Shown: positions 41,226-50,941, numbered from the stretch's first letter. The stretch is 64,000 nucleotides of DNA from SZUA-430 sp044220975 (GCA_044220975.1 JBGAPZ010000019.1:1-64000), one strand, 5' to 3'. The notes: generated by a model not told the origin, from the sequence alone. Numbers and translations: made by a program.

Positions 41226-42614
41226 ATGACGGACATCGTTTGCATATCGCCGATCGACGGGCGGGAGGTGGCGCGCCGGCCAGTGGCCAGCGATGCGCAG
41301 ATCGATGCGGCGTTGAAGGCCGCGCGCGCGGCGCAACGCGAATGGGCGAAGGTTTCGATCAAGGACCGGTGCGCGTTCGCGCTCAAGTTCATGGACGCAA
41401 TGATGGCCATGAACCAGGAGATCGTGCCGGAGTTGGCCGAGCAGATGGGCCGGCCGGTGCGGTTCGGCGGCGAGTTCCGCGGCTTTGAAGAGCGCGTTCG
41501 CTATATGGCGATGATCGCCGAGGATTCGCTCAAGCCGGTGTTGCCGGCCGATCCGAAGGCGGGCTTCAAGCGGATGATCAAGCGCATGCCGGCGGGCATC
41601 GTGTTTGTGGTCGCGCCCTGGAACTATCCTTATCTGACGGCGGTAAACACGATCGTACCGGCATTGATCGCCGGTAATACGGTGATCTTGAAGCACGCCT
41701 CGCAGACGATCTTGGTCGGTGAGCGGTTCGATCAGGCGATGAAGAAGGCCGGCGCGCCGAAGGGCCTGTTCGCCAATATCGTGCTGAGCCACGATCAGAC
41801 GACGCGCCTGCTGTCGTCCGGATCGGTCGACCATGTGAACTTCACGGGGTCGGTCGAAGGCGGCAAGGCGATCGAGCGGGCCGCGGCCGGTACGTTCACC
41901 ACCATGGGTCTCGAACTCGGCGGCAAAGATCCGGCCTATGTGCGGGCGGACGTGAAGCTCGACCACGCGGTCGAGAACTTGGTCGATGGTGCGTTCTACA
42001 ATTCCGGCCAATGCTGCTGCGGGATCGAGCGCATCTACGTGCACGAGGCGGTCTATGACAAATTTCTGGATGGGTTTGTGAGCCTGACAGGCCAATACGT
42101 GCTCGGCAATCCGATGGACGAGAAGACGACGTTGGGACCGATGGCGCACACGCGCTTTGCGGAAACCGTACGCAAGCAGACGAAAGAGGCGCTGGCCAAG
42201 GGTGCCAAGCCGCATATCGACTTCAAGTCGTTCGCAGCCAACAAGGACGGTTCGCCCTATCTGGCGCCGCAGGTTTTGACGAATGTCGATCACTCGATGA
42301 GCGTGATGATGGAGGAGAGCTTCGGTCCGGTCGTCGGCATCATGAAAGTGAAGTCGGACGAAGAGGCGATCCGGTTGATGAACGATTCGCCGTATGGCCT
42401 CACCGCCGGCATTTGGACGAGCGATTTGGAGGCGGCGGAGCGGATCGGCGATCAGGTCGAGACGGGAACGGTGTTTATGAACCGCTGCGATTACCTCGAT
42501 CCGGCGCTTGCATGGACGGGTGTGAAGGATACCGGGCGCGGTGCGTCGCTGTCGCCGATCGGGTACGAGATGCTGACGCGGCCGAAGTCCTATCATTTGA
42601 GACACGCTCTATGA
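41226..42614 (+). CDS. Aldehyde dehydrogenase
   Basis: A 462-residue NAD(P)-dependent aldehyde dehydrogenase. Visible motifs are VAPWNYP, FTGSVEGGK, the general-base Glu in LELGGKDPAY and the catalytic Cys in NSGQCCCGIERI. It would oxidise the gamma-glutamylated aldehyde to the acid. ATG 41226 follows the ligase stop by seven bases and its stop overlaps the alcohol dehydrogenase start (ATGA). Confidence 0.9.
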   Translation: MTDIVCISPIDGREVARRPVASDAQIDAALKAARAAQREWAKVSIKDRCAFALKFMDAMMAMNQEIVPELAEQMGRPVRFGGEFRGFEERVRYMAMIAEDSLKPVLPADPKAGFKRMIKRMPAGIVFVVAPWNYPYLTAVNTIVPALIAGNTVILKHASQTILVGERFDQAMKKAGAPKGLFANIVLSHDQTTRLLSSGSVDHVNFTGSVEGGKAIERAAAGTFTTMGLELGGKDPAYVRADVKLDHAVENLVDGAFYNSGQCCCGIERIYVHEAVYDKFLDGFVSLTGQYVLGNPMDEKTTLGPMAHTRFAETVRKQTKEALAKGAKPHIDFKSFAANKDGSPYLAPQVLTNVDHSMSVMMEESFGPVVGIMKVKSDEEAIRLMNDSPYGLTAGIWTSDLEAAERIGDQVETGTVFMNRCDYLDPALAWTGVKDTGRGASLSPIGYEMLTRPKSYHLRHAL

Positions 42615-43777
42615 CTCAGAAAGCGAATTGGAACTATCCGACGAGCGTGCGCTTCGGCGCTGGGCGCATCGCGGAGCTTGCCGACGCTTGCAAGGCCGCC
42701 GGTATGGCGCGGCCGTTGTTCGTAACCGATCCGGGACTGGCGGCGTTGCCGATGACGCGTGCGGCGATCGATGCGCTTAAGGCTGCGGGGCTGGGCGTCG
42801 GTGTGTTCTCGGAGATCAAATCGAATCCGGTCGAGTCGAATGTCGCTGCCGGCGTTGCCGTTCTGCGTGGTGGTAAGCACGACGGCGTCATCGCGTTCGG
42901 GGGCGGTTCGGCGCTCGACGTCGGCAAGGTGATCGCATTCATGGCCGGTCAGACGCGTCCGATGTGGGACTTCGAAGATGTCGGCGATTGGTGGACGCGC
43001 GCCGACCCGAAGGGGATCGCGCCGGTGATTGCTGTTCCCACGACTTCCGGGACCGGCTCGGAGGTCGGCCGTGCAGGTGTCATCACGCAGGAAGCGACGC
43101 ACACGAAGAAGGTGATCTTTCACCCCAAGATGATGCCGGTCACGACGATCTGCGATCCAGCGCTGACGGTCGGGCTGCCTGCGAATATTACGGCGGCGAC
43201 GGGCATGGATGCGTTCGCTCATTGTCTTGAGGCCTATTGCGCGCCGGGATTTCATCCGTTGGCCGATGGCGTGGCCGTCGAAGGTATGCGGCTGGTGCGC
43301 GAGAACTTGGCGCGTGCCGTGAAAACGGGCGGCGATCTGGAGGCGCGCGGGAATATGATGGCGGCGGCCGCCATGGGTGCTACCGCTTTTCAGAAGGGTC
43401 TCGGCGCGATCCATGCGCTTTCGCATCCCATCGGTGCGCTCTACGACACGCATCATGGGCTGACCAACGCTGTCTTCATGCCGTATGTGCTCAGCTTCAA
43501 TCGCAAAGCGATCGAGGGCAAGATCGCGCGGCTTGCGGCGTATATCGGGCTTGGCGCCTCGTTCGATGCGTTCCAGGGCTTTGTGCTCAGCTTGCGCGAC
43601 GAGGTCGGCATTCCGCATACGTTGAAGGGGCTGAAAGTCGACGACCGACAAGCCAAGTTGATCGCGGAGATGGCGATCGTCGATCCGACCGCGGGCGGCA
43701 ATCCGATTGCGCTTGATGTGGCGGGCGCGCGGCGTATCTTCGACATGGCGCTTAACGGTGATTTGAAAACAGTATGA
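42611..43777 (+). CDS. Iron-containing (group III) alcohol dehydrogenase
   Basis: The 388-residue enzyme has the NAD site AFGGGSALDVGK and the metal-binding Asp and His residues in TAATGMDAFAHCLEAYC and IHALSHPIGALYDTHHG. In this cluster it would oxidise the alcohol group of a gamma-glutamyl amino alcohol to the aldehyde for the upstream dehydrogenase. It overlaps the ALDH stop and itself overlaps the amidotransferase start, so the three genes are coupled. Confidence 0.9.
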   Translation: MTQKANWNYPTSVRFGAGRIAELADACKAAGMARPLFVTDPGLAALPMTRAAIDALKAAGLGVGVFSEIKSNPVESNVAAGVAVLRGGKHDGVIAFGGGSALDVGKVIAFMAGQTRPMWDFEDVGDWWTRADPKGIAPVIAVPTTSGTGSEVGRAGVITQEATHTKKVIFHPKMMPVTTICDPALTVGLPANITAATGMDAFAHCLEAYCAPGFHPLADGVAVEGMRLVRENLARAVKTGGDLEARGNMMAAAAMGATAFQKGLGAIHALSHPIGALYDTHHGLTNAVFMPYVLSFNRKAIEGKIARLAAYIGLGASFDAFQGFVLSLRDEVGIPHTLKGLKVDDRQAKLIAEMAIVDPTAGGNPIALDVAGARRIFDMALNGDLKTV

Positions 43778-44640
43778 GTTCTCCCCGACTTCTTGTCGTC
43801 GAAGGCAACACGGCCGAGGGCCGGAAGTGGCATGCGGAGGCCGGCGGACGGATCGCCAGCGACAAGTACTCCGACGTGCTGCGCAAGCTGTGTCCGGCCG
43901 CGCGCGTCGATGTGTGCTTTCCGGCGGATTTGGGTGCGAACCTTCCTGATCGTGGTGGGATCGAGGGCTATGACGGCGTCGCGATCACGGGTTCTGCGCT
44001 GCACATCTACGATCTTGGTCCGTCGATCATGCGGCAAGTGGAGCTGGCGCGCGCTGTCTTTGAGACGGAGACGCCGTTCTTCGGCTCGTGCTGGGGCTTG
44101 CAGGTGGCGACGGTGGCCGCCGGCGGCACGGTGCGCAAGAATCCCAAGGGACGCGAACTCGGCTTTGCGCGCGGCATTATGCTGACGGAAGCGGGCGAGG
44201 AGCACGACCTCTTTTGGGACAAGCCGCCTGTGTTCGATGCGATTACCGTTCACCTCGACGAGGTCGAGGAGACGGCGCGCGGGACCACGATCCTCGCCAC
44301 GAACGCCGTGAGTGCGGTGCAGGCAGCGGAGATCAAGACCCGGCGGTGTACGTTTTGGGGCGTGCAGTATCACCCGGAGTATTCGTTTAGCGACATCGCG
44401 ATCATCACGAAGCGCGTGAAGCCGATGGCGATCGAACAAGGGCTGTTCAAGGGCGACGTCGATCACGCGAGTTATGTGCGCGAGCTCGAGGCGCTTGAGA
44501 GCAACCCGAAGGACAGTGCCTTGACCTGGCGCCACGGGATCAGCGCGGCCGTGTACGACTTTGGCGCTCGCACGCAGGAGCTCAAGAACTGGATCGAGCG
44601 GTACGTGCTGCCGATGCGGAGCAAACGCGGGCGCGTCTGA
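43774..44640 (+). CDS. Class I glutamine amidotransferase-like gamma-glutamyl hydrolase
   Basis: The 288-residue protein has the GATase class I triad: Cys in FFGSCWGLQ and the His/Glu pair in GVQYHPEYSF. Standing alone with no synthase partner, it fits a hydrolase of the PuuD kind, releasing glutamate from a gamma-glutamyl conjugate. It is the last gene of the permease-ligase-ALDH-ADH set and overlaps the ADH stop. Only eight bases separate it from the convergent dnaE2. Confidence 0.82.
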   Translation: MSSPRLLVVEGNTAEGRKWHAEAGGRIASDKYSDVLRKLCPAARVDVCFPADLGANLPDRGGIEGYDGVAITGSALHIYDLGPSIMRQVELARAVFETETPFFGSCWGLQVATVAAGGTVRKNPKGRELGFARGIMLTEAGEEHDLFWDKPPVFDAITVHLDEVEETARGTTILATNAVSAVQAAEIKTRRCTFWGVQYHPEYSFSDIAIITKRVKPMAIEQGLFKGDVDHASYVRELEALESNPKDSALTWRHGISAAVYDFGARTQELKNWIERYVLPMRSKRGRV

Positions 44641-44648
44641 AGCTTCTA

Positions 44649-47600
44649 TCAGTGAAAGTTCCTTCCTTTCGGCATGACGGCGTGGACTTTGGTAGCGGCG
44701 CGGGCGTCGTATTCGACGACCGGCTGCAGCGGGCGGACGTTGCGCGGGTGTTTGTGCAGCTGCGCGCGTTTTGCGCCCGGTGAGGTGCCTGAGTCGGGGG
44801 CGGGGCGTTTGACTTCGTCGGCGCGCGACATCGGTTCCAACACGCTTGTGTCGGCATGAAGGTCGCTTAGCATCGGCGTCAGATCTTCGATGTGATCGGC
44901 GATCACGTGGATGACACCGCTTTCGCTTTGCATCTTGCCGCGTACGGCGGCGAAGCGTGCGCCCAGGACCTGCGGACGGTACTCCTCGAACATCTTCGGC
45001 CAGACGACGACGTTGGCGACGCCGGTTTCGTCTTCGAGCGTCATGAAGATGACCCCCGATGCCGTGCCTGGACGCTGACGCACGAGAATGAGGCCCGCAA
45101 CGGTGACGGCGCGGCCGTCTTTGACCGTCGACAGCGACGCATTTTCGACGATCTGGCGTGCGTTCAATTGATCGCGCAGGAACGAGACGGGATGCGCTTT
45201 CAGCGAGAGATGCAGATGACGGTAATCTTCGACCACGTGTTCGCCGAGATGCATTGTGGGGAGCGCGAAGTCGGGTTCGTGATTGCGCGCGGAGGCTGCC
45301 GCGAGCAGCGGCAGGTCGTCCTTATCGCCGGTGCGGCGCAGGCCGCGGACCGCCCATAGCGCTTCGCGGCGGTCGAGGCCGATGGAGCGGAACGCGTCCG
45401 CGTCGGCAAGGCGCTCGAGCGTGGAGGGGTCGAGCCCGGTGCGCAGCCAGAGGTCGCGAATGGAGTCGTAGCCTTCGCCGCGGCGTTGTTCGATGAGCGT
45501 CGCGTCCGCTTCGACGAAGCCTGAGATCTGCCGGAAGCCGAGACGCATTGCGTGCGTGGTGCGAATGTCGCCTGTCATGTCAGCGTGACGTGGGTGAATT
45601 TTCATCACGGTGTCGTGCGACATGGGCTCAAGCGTATTGTTCCAGCGCGAGTTGTTGATGTCGGCTGGGCGCATTTCGACGCCGTGTTCTTGGGCGTCGC
45701 GGACGATTTGGGCCGGGGCATAGAAGCCCATGGGTTGCGAGTTCAGCAGTGCGGCGGCGAAGACGTCGGGGTAGTGGCACTTGATCCAGCAGGAATAATA
45801 GACGAGCAGCGCGAAGCTGGCGGCGTGGCTTTCGGGGAAGCCGTAGTCGCCGAAGCCTTTGATCTGTTCGAAGCAGCGGGCGGCGAAGTCGGGCTCGTAG
45901 CCGTTCGCAACCATGCCGTCGATGAATTTGTCTTCGAAGGATTTGATCGTGCCCAAATGACGGAACGTCGCCATGGAGCGGCGCAGGCGATCTGCTTCGG
46001 CTGGTGTGAACTTCGCGGCGACGATTGCGATGCGCATCGCTTGTTCTTGGAACAGCGGGACGCCCAGCGTGTTCTTTAGAACCTCTTCGAGTTCGGGTTT
46101 CGGGTAGTGGACCTTTTCCTTGTTTTGGCGGCGGCGCAGATAGGGGTGCACCATGCCGCCTTGGATCGGGCCGGGACGTACGATCGCGACCTCGATGACG
46201 AGGTCGTAGAATTTTTCGGGACGAAGGCGCGGTAGCATCGACATTTGCGCGCGACTTTCGATTTGGAACACACCGATCGTGTCGGCCCGGCAGATCATCC
46301 GGTATACGTCAGGCTCTTCCTTCGGAATTGCGGCGAGGGCGGGTTCGAGACCGTAGTGATCGTGCAGCATCTCGAGCGCTTTGCGGATGCAGGAGAGCAT
46401 CCCGAGCGCGAGCACGTCTACCTTGAGGATGCCGAGCGCATCGAGGTCGTCTTTGTCCCATTCGACGACGGTGCGCTTTTCCATTGCGGCATTTGAAACC
46501 GGGATCACTTCGTCGAGCCGTCCGCGCGTCATGACGAAGCCGCCGACGTGCTGCGAGAGGTGGCGCGGAAAGTCGATGAGTTCCTGCGCCAGCATGAGTG
46601 CTTGGGAAAGGCGCTTGTCCGTGGGATCGAGGCCGATGCGGCGGACTTCGTTCTCGATCGGTGCTTCGGTGGACCAGCCCCAGAGCGTGCCGGCGAGCGC
46701 GCCGATCGTATCTTCAGAGAGGCCGAATGCTTTGCCGACGTCGCGGATCGCGCTTCTGCCGCGATAGCAGATGACAGTGGCGGCGAGGCCCGCACGTTCG
46801 CGGCCGTAACGCTCATAGATGTATTGGATCACTTCCTCGCGCCGCTCGTGTTCGAAGTCGACGTCGATGTCGGGCGGTTCTTTCCGTTCGGCGGAGACGA
46901 AGCGTTCGAACAAAAGATCCACCTGCGTCGGATCGACCTCGGTGACGCCGAGGCAGTAGCAGACGACGGAGTTCGCGGCCGAGCCGCGGCCTTGGCAGAG
47001 GATTTTTTCTGAGCGCGCGAAACGGACGATGTCGTGGACGGTGAGGAAGTAGGGTGCGTAGTTCAGTTCGCCGATGAGCTTCAGTTCGTGGTCGAGCGCG
47101 TGGCGGACTTTCGGCGCGAGGCCACCCGGGAAGCGATGGCGGGCGCCTTCTTCGGCGTAGTGGACGAGCGCCTCTTGCGTGCTTGCGAAACCTTCCTGGG
47201 CTTCATGCGGGTATTCGTAGCGTAGATCGTCGAGCTTGAAGCGGAGGCGTTCGGCAAAGCGGATCGTCTCGTCGATGGCGTTCGGAATTTGGCGATAGAG
47301 GCGGGCGATTTCGGTCGGCGCTTTCAGGTGACGTTCGGCGTTCGCCTCAAGCCTGAAGCCGGCGGCATCGAGCGTCGTGCGTTCGCGGATGCAAGTCAGC
47401 ACGTCTTGCAGCACGCGGCGCTCGGGCGCGTGGTAGAGCACATCGTTCGCTGCGATCAGCGGAACATTGTGGCGGCGGCTGAGTGCGATCAGGCGCTTGA
47501 CGTGGCGTTGATCGTCGCCGGTGTAGCGCAGCGTCGCGGCGAGCCAGATCGGCATGCCGCTTAAGCGATCGAGCGTTGGGCCTGCGGTTTCCGCGTTCGG

Positions 47601-47984
47601 GTGCGGTGGCATGAGGATGAGCTGCAGGCCTTCGCTGAACTCGATCAGATCGTCGAGGCAGAGGATGCAGTCGCCCTTTTCTGCGCGATGGTTGCCCACT
47701 GATAGCAAGCGTGTCATGCGACCGTAGGCGGCGCGATCTTGCGGGTAGGCGAGGATGTCCGGCGTGCCGTCGGCGAAGACGAGCCTGGTGCCGACATGGA
47801 GCGGGAAGTTCAGCTCTTTCGCTTGCGTGTAGGCGCGAACCACGCCGGCGACCGAGTTGCGGTCGGCGATGCCGATCGCGGCGTGTCCGAGGTCGTGCGC
47901 TTGTTTGACGAGTTCTTTCGGGTGCGATCCGCCGCGCAGGAACGCGTAGTTCGTGGTGGTGACGAACTCGATATAGCGGGTCAT
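44649..47984 (-). CDS. dnaE2: Error-prone DNA polymerase ImuC/DnaE2
   Basis: The 1111-residue C-family polymerase carries out mutagenic translesion synthesis with ImuA and ImuB. It starts with a PHP domain (FVTTTNYAFLRGGSHPKEL), has the catalytic PDIDVDFEHERREEV segment and GRGSAANSVVCYCLGVTEVDP, and a C-terminal OB domain (TVAGLILVRQRPGTASGVIFMTLED). It lacks the C-terminal clamp and tau interaction region of DnaE1. ATG 47984 overlaps the imuB stop. The cassette is driven by the LexA box upstream of imuA. Confidence 0.95.
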   Translation of the reverse strand: MTRYIEFVTTTNYAFLRGGSHPKELVKQAHDLGHAAIGIADRNSVAGVVRAYTQAKELNFPLHVGTRLVFADGTPDILAYPQDRAAYGRMTRLLSVGNHRAEKGDCILCLDDLIEFSEGLQLILMPPHPNAETAGPTLDRLSGMPIWLAATLRYTGDDQRHVKRLIALSRRHNVPLIAANDVLYHAPERRVLQDVLTCIRERTTLDAAGFRLEANAERHLKAPTEIARLYRQIPNAIDETIRFAERLRFKLDDLRYEYPHEAQEGFASTQEALVHYAEEGARHRFPGGLAPKVRHALDHELKLIGELNYAPYFLTVHDIVRFARSEKILCQGRGSAANSVVCYCLGVTEVDPTQVDLLFERFVSAERKEPPDIDVDFEHERREEVIQYIYERYGRERAGLAATVICYRGRSAIRDVGKAFGLSEDTIGALAGTLWGWSTEAPIENEVRRIGLDPTDKRLSQALMLAQELIDFPRHLSQHVGGFVMTRGRLDEVIPVSNAAMEKRTVVEWDKDDLDALGILKVDVLALGMLSCIRKALEMLHDHYGLEPALAAIPKEEPDVYRMICRADTIGVFQIESRAQMSMLPRLRPEKFYDLVIEVAIVRPGPIQGGMVHPYLRRRQNKEKVHYPKPELEEVLKNTLGVPLFQEQAMRIAIVAAKFTPAEADRLRRSMATFRHLGTIKSFEDKFIDGMVANGYEPDFAARCFEQIKGFGDYGFPESHAASFALLVYYSCWIKCHYPDVFAAALLNSQPMGFYAPAQIVRDAQEHGVEMRPADINNSRWNNTLEPMSHDTVMKIHPRHADMTGDIRTTHAMRLGFRQISGFVEADATLIEQRRGEGYDSIRDLWLRTGLDPSTLERLADADAFRSIGLDRREALWAVRGLRRTGDKDDLPLLAAASARNHEPDFALPTMHLGEHVVEDYRHLHLSLKAHPVSFLRDQLNARQIVENASLSTVKDGRAVTVAGLILVRQRPGTASGVIFMTLEDETGVANVVVWPKMFEEYRPQVLGARFAAVRGKMQSESGVIHVIADHIEDLTPMLSDLHADTSVLEPMSRADEVKRPAPDSGTSPGAKRAQLHKHPRNVRPLQPVVEYDARAATKVHAVMPKGRNFH

Positions 47985-49528
47985 GCGAAGAGCCCGTGGA
48001 CGAACCAGCGCGGGGCGTTGGTTTCGCGGGCGTAGAGGCCTTCGCGGTAGAGCCAGAAGCGACGGCCTTGGCGGTCCTCGACGCGGAAATAGTCGCGGGT
48101 GAGCGGGCGGCCTTCGCCGTCGCGCCACCATTCGGTCGCGATGCGTTCGGGTCCTTCGGTCGCGGCGACCTCGTGCATGACGCGGCGCCAGAGGAAGCGA
48201 GCTGGTGGACCGTCAGGCACTTCGGCGATGGCGTCCACTTCTTCCGGGCGCTCCAGCATGCGTAGAGGACGTTCGCAAACGGCGTCTTGCGGTTTCGGTT
48301 TTCGTGCGGGTGCGGGTAGCGGGCCGTTGCGCGCGGGTGCTTCGATGACGGCGTATTCGGGGATGTGGCTTTCGGCGAAGCCCAGACGCTTCACGCGCAG
48401 CATGCCGAAGCGCACGCCCAGGCGGTCGATCAGGTGGTCGACGTCGTCGTGGCCGTGCACGCCGTTGACAATGTCGGTTTGCGGCGCGTTCGTCTTTTCG
48501 GCCGTTATTACGGCGAGGCGTACGACGTCGAAGCCGAAGCCGGGGTCGAGTTCGTCGGCGAGCGTGGCGAAGCGTTCTCTGAACAAGCGGCAGAGTGCCT
48601 GCGGGTCGCGCAGCGGCTTTGAGGTTGCGACGGAGAGGCGGCGGACCGCGCCGTCGACGCGATAGAGCGTCACCTGCAACGCGCGGGCGCCTTCGCCGCG
48701 TTCCTCCATGCGCTTGGTGAGTTCGAGGGCGAGGTGTTCGACGATCTCCAAGACGTAGGCTTCGTGCGTGACCGGCTCGGCGAAGCAACGCTCGGCGATG
48801 TAAGGCGGCACGGGCAGGCGCGGGGTGATCGGTTCTTCGACGGTCCCTAAGGTTTCATCGAGGCGGCGGAGCAGGGCGGCGCCGAAGCGGGCGGCGAGCG
48901 GCGCACGCGGGCGGCCTTCGATGTCGGCGACCTTCTTCAATCCGACGCGGGCGAGGGCGTCGAGTTTGTTCGCGTCGAGGCGCAGCGCTGCGAGCGGTAA
49001 AGGCAGGATCGTTGCGCGAAGCTCGGCGTTGTCGATGACGCGTTTGTCGGCGAACCGGGCCAACGCCCAGGCAGCGCCGACGGTGCCGGCGATGGCCGTG
49101 CGTGCCGTGAAGCCTTGGAGGCTTAGCTTTCGCACGATGTCTTTGCGCATCGCTTCTTCGCCGCCGAAGAGGTGTGCGCAGCCGCTGATATCGAGCATCA
49201 TGCCGGCGTCGCTCAACCCCACGAGCGGGGTGTAGCGGCCGAGCCAGTCGCAGATCGCTTCCGCGAGGCGCTGGTCGGCGGCCGGGTCGGCGTGATCGAC
49301 GGCGAGGCTTGGGTGCATCGCGCGGGCGTCGGCAAGCGGCTGGCCCACGCGCAGGCCGAGCGCTGCGGCTTCAGCGTTCATCGCGCTCAGGCGGAGCGCG
49401 CTTTTGACCTCCGTTACGATGACACGCGGATCACGCGGTCTTGGCGAGCTGCCACGTTCGATCCGGTCGGTCGGCAAATGGACGAGCCAGACGGCGAGAT
49501 AGCGGCGGGATTGCAAATGTGCGCTCAT
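47981..49528 (-). CDS. imuB: ImuB, inactive Y-family polymerase-like mutagenesis protein
   Basis: ImuB (515 residues) is a Y-family homologue without the catalytic carboxylates that acts as the hub linking ImuA, DnaE2 and the sliding clamp. Recognisable parts are YLAVWLVHLPTDRIERG at the start, the SDAGMMLDISGCAHLFGG palm region, and the long C-terminal domain ending in WFVHGLFA. ATG 49528 is chosen; it lies within imuA, giving a 98-bp overlap. Its stop overlaps the dnaE2 start. Confidence 0.92.
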   Translation of the reverse strand: MSAHLQSRRYLAVWLVHLPTDRIERGSSPRPRDPRVIVTEVKSALRLSAMNAEAAALGLRVGQPLADARAMHPSLAVDHADPAADQRLAEAICDWLGRYTPLVGLSDAGMMLDISGCAHLFGGEEAMRKDIVRKLSLQGFTARTAIAGTVGAAWALARFADKRVIDNAELRATILPLPLAALRLDANKLDALARVGLKKVADIEGRPRAPLAARFGAALLRRLDETLGTVEEPITPRLPVPPYIAERCFAEPVTHEAYVLEIVEHLALELTKRMEERGEGARALQVTLYRVDGAVRRLSVATSKPLRDPQALCRLFRERFATLADELDPGFGFDVVRLAVITAEKTNAPQTDIVNGVHGHDDVDHLIDRLGVRFGMLRVKRLGFAESHIPEYAVIEAPARNGPLPAPARKPKPQDAVCERPLRMLERPEEVDAIAEVPDGPPARFLWRRVMHEVAATEGPERIATEWWRDGEGRPLTRDYFRVEDRQGRRFWLYREGLYARETNAPRWFVHGLFA

Positions 49529-50414
49529 GGGATTGCCATTCGACGCGCCATTGGCCGCACTGGCCAAAGCGGTTTTTTACAAGATCAAGCTGGAACGTGG
49601 GTGGGCCGAGCCCGCCGAACGCGTCGGGTAGACTTGGCGCGGATCCGATTTGCCAGCGCGTGGTCGCGGCGTTCGGTTCGATGGCGCTTGCGTGGCGCAG
49701 GATGAGACCGAGGCCACCCCCTTCTTGCGCGGCGAGGGCCAGACGCCTTGTCATCGTGAGGTCGAGCACGCGCGTTGCCGGCGGGAACTCCGCGATGACG
49801 GCGGCGAAACCGCGGCACTTCAGTGCCTCCCCCATCGCCCAGAGCACATCTTCGGCGCGCGGTACGTTCAGATAGATCAGCGCGCGCGTGTCGACGCCCG
49901 AGAACGTTAGGCCGGGCAAATAGGGGCGGCCGAACTCGGCGGCGGTGAAGTCGTGCTGGATATAGAGCGTGTGCGCGGTCGGCGTTTCGGCGCGTGCGGC
50001 GAGGCCGAAGACGAAGCCCGCGGCCGAGGCCATGTCGGGTGCGCCCTTCGGCATGAACTCGTGGATCGTGCCGCGCATCAGGCCGCCGTTCAGTGTCGCG
50101 TCGATCGCGGCCGCGCCGGTCGCGACGGGCGGGCGCGAACGCGGGTCGGCCTTGCGCAGGCATGCAGCTTCGATCGCCGCGATCGTTTGGCGGAGCGCCG
50201 TGCCGTCAGGTCGAGGGCTCAGTTCGCGGCGGGCAGGCGAGAGATGTAAAATCTCATCCGTTATATGCGTTATTTTGGCTGAATTCCGCGGTTTTATCCG
50301 TTCGGAATCCGTTCGGAATCCGTTATTTGCCGTATCCTCTGCATTGGGTGCGCAGACGGTTTCGAAGGTTTGCTCAGGAGACACGTCGTCCTCCGCCGCC
50401 ATCGCTTTTGGCAC
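49431..50414 (-). CDS. imuA: ImuA, RecA-like mutagenesis protein
   Basis: ImuA (327 residues) is a RecA/SulA-related inhibitor or partner in the cassette. The RecA-like core starts near GAAAIDATLNGGLMRGTIHEF (about residues 97-117). Before it lies an unusual N-terminal extension that includes the amino acids of a tandem 11-bp DNA repeat (GFRTDSER). The GTG at 50414 has GAGGG seven bases upstream; ATG 50402 is the alternative and has no such site. A LexA box is 28 bp upstream. Confidence 0.88.
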   Translation of the reverse strand: MPKAMAAEDDVSPEQTFETVCAPNAEDTANNGFRTDSERIKPRNSAKITHITDEILHLSPARRELSPRPDGTALRQTIAAIEAACLRKADPRSRPPVATGAAAIDATLNGGLMRGTIHEFMPKGAPDMASAAGFVFGLAARAETPTAHTLYIQHDFTAAEFGRPYLPGLTFSGVDTRALIYLNVPRAEDVLWAMGEALKCRGFAAVIAEFPPATRVLDLTMTRRLALAAQEGGGLGLILRHASAIEPNAATTRWQIGSAPSLPDAFGGLGPPTFQLDLVKNRFGQCGQWRVEWQSHERTFAIPPLSRRLARPFADRPDRTWQLAKTA

Positions 50415-50441
50415 GGTTCAGCCCTCTTTGCTCTTGCAATT

Positions 50442-50456
50442 GTTCTATATTTGTTC
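50442..50456 (-). promoter_or_regulatory. LexA (SOS) box upstream of imuA
   Basis: GTTCTATATTTGTTC is an exact GTTC-N7-GTTC, the direct-repeat LexA box of Alphaproteobacteria, placed 28 bp before the imuA start. It marks the imuA-imuB-dnaE2 cassette as SOS-regulated. Confidence 0.85.
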
Positions 50457-50536
50457 TAGTCTAAGTGGCATTGAGAGTCAAGCACGTTTCGTCGTGGCTC
50501 GAACAATTTCGGTGACATAATAACGGCAAGCTTCCC

Positions 50537-50941
50537 CTAGGAAGCCTCTTGTCCCCATGCGCGCCAACCTTGGGTCAGCAGGTAACAAAAGAGCGTTGTG
50601 GCCGCGAGAGCGGCATCGACCGCGATGATGCTGGTCGCGGTCTCGCTGAGACGCGCTTCGACGACGGGGACCGCCTTGACGAAGAATGCCAGAAACGCCG
50701 CCACGCCCGCCTTGTGAAAGAAGACCAGCTCCCACACGCCGGTCAGGCGGCGGGGAAAAAGTCCAAGCAACGTGAACAGGCCGGCAAAAACCAAAAAGCC
50801 GAACATCCGCCACGTCTCGATGTTGATCCGGTCGGGGGCCCAGGACTCAAACGCCAGCGCGGCGTTGGCAAAGGCGCCGACCGAGGCGATACCCAGAATG
50901 ATCATCAATGTACGTGCGAGGCGGTCGCGGGCCGGTGACAT
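50537..50941 (-). CDS. Four-helix membrane protein, 134 residues
   Basis: About four hydrophobic helices (residues 12-32, 46-62, 70-88 and 107-122) and no recognised family. It diverges from a LysR gene, which suggests that the LysR protein regulates it. Confidence 0.65.
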   Translation of the reverse strand: MSPARDRLARTLMIILGIASVGAFANAALAFESWAPDRINIETWRMFGFLVFAGLFTLLGLFPRRLTGVWELVFFHKAGVAAFLAFFVKAVPVVEARLSETATSIIAVDAALAATTLFCYLLTQGWRAWGQEAS

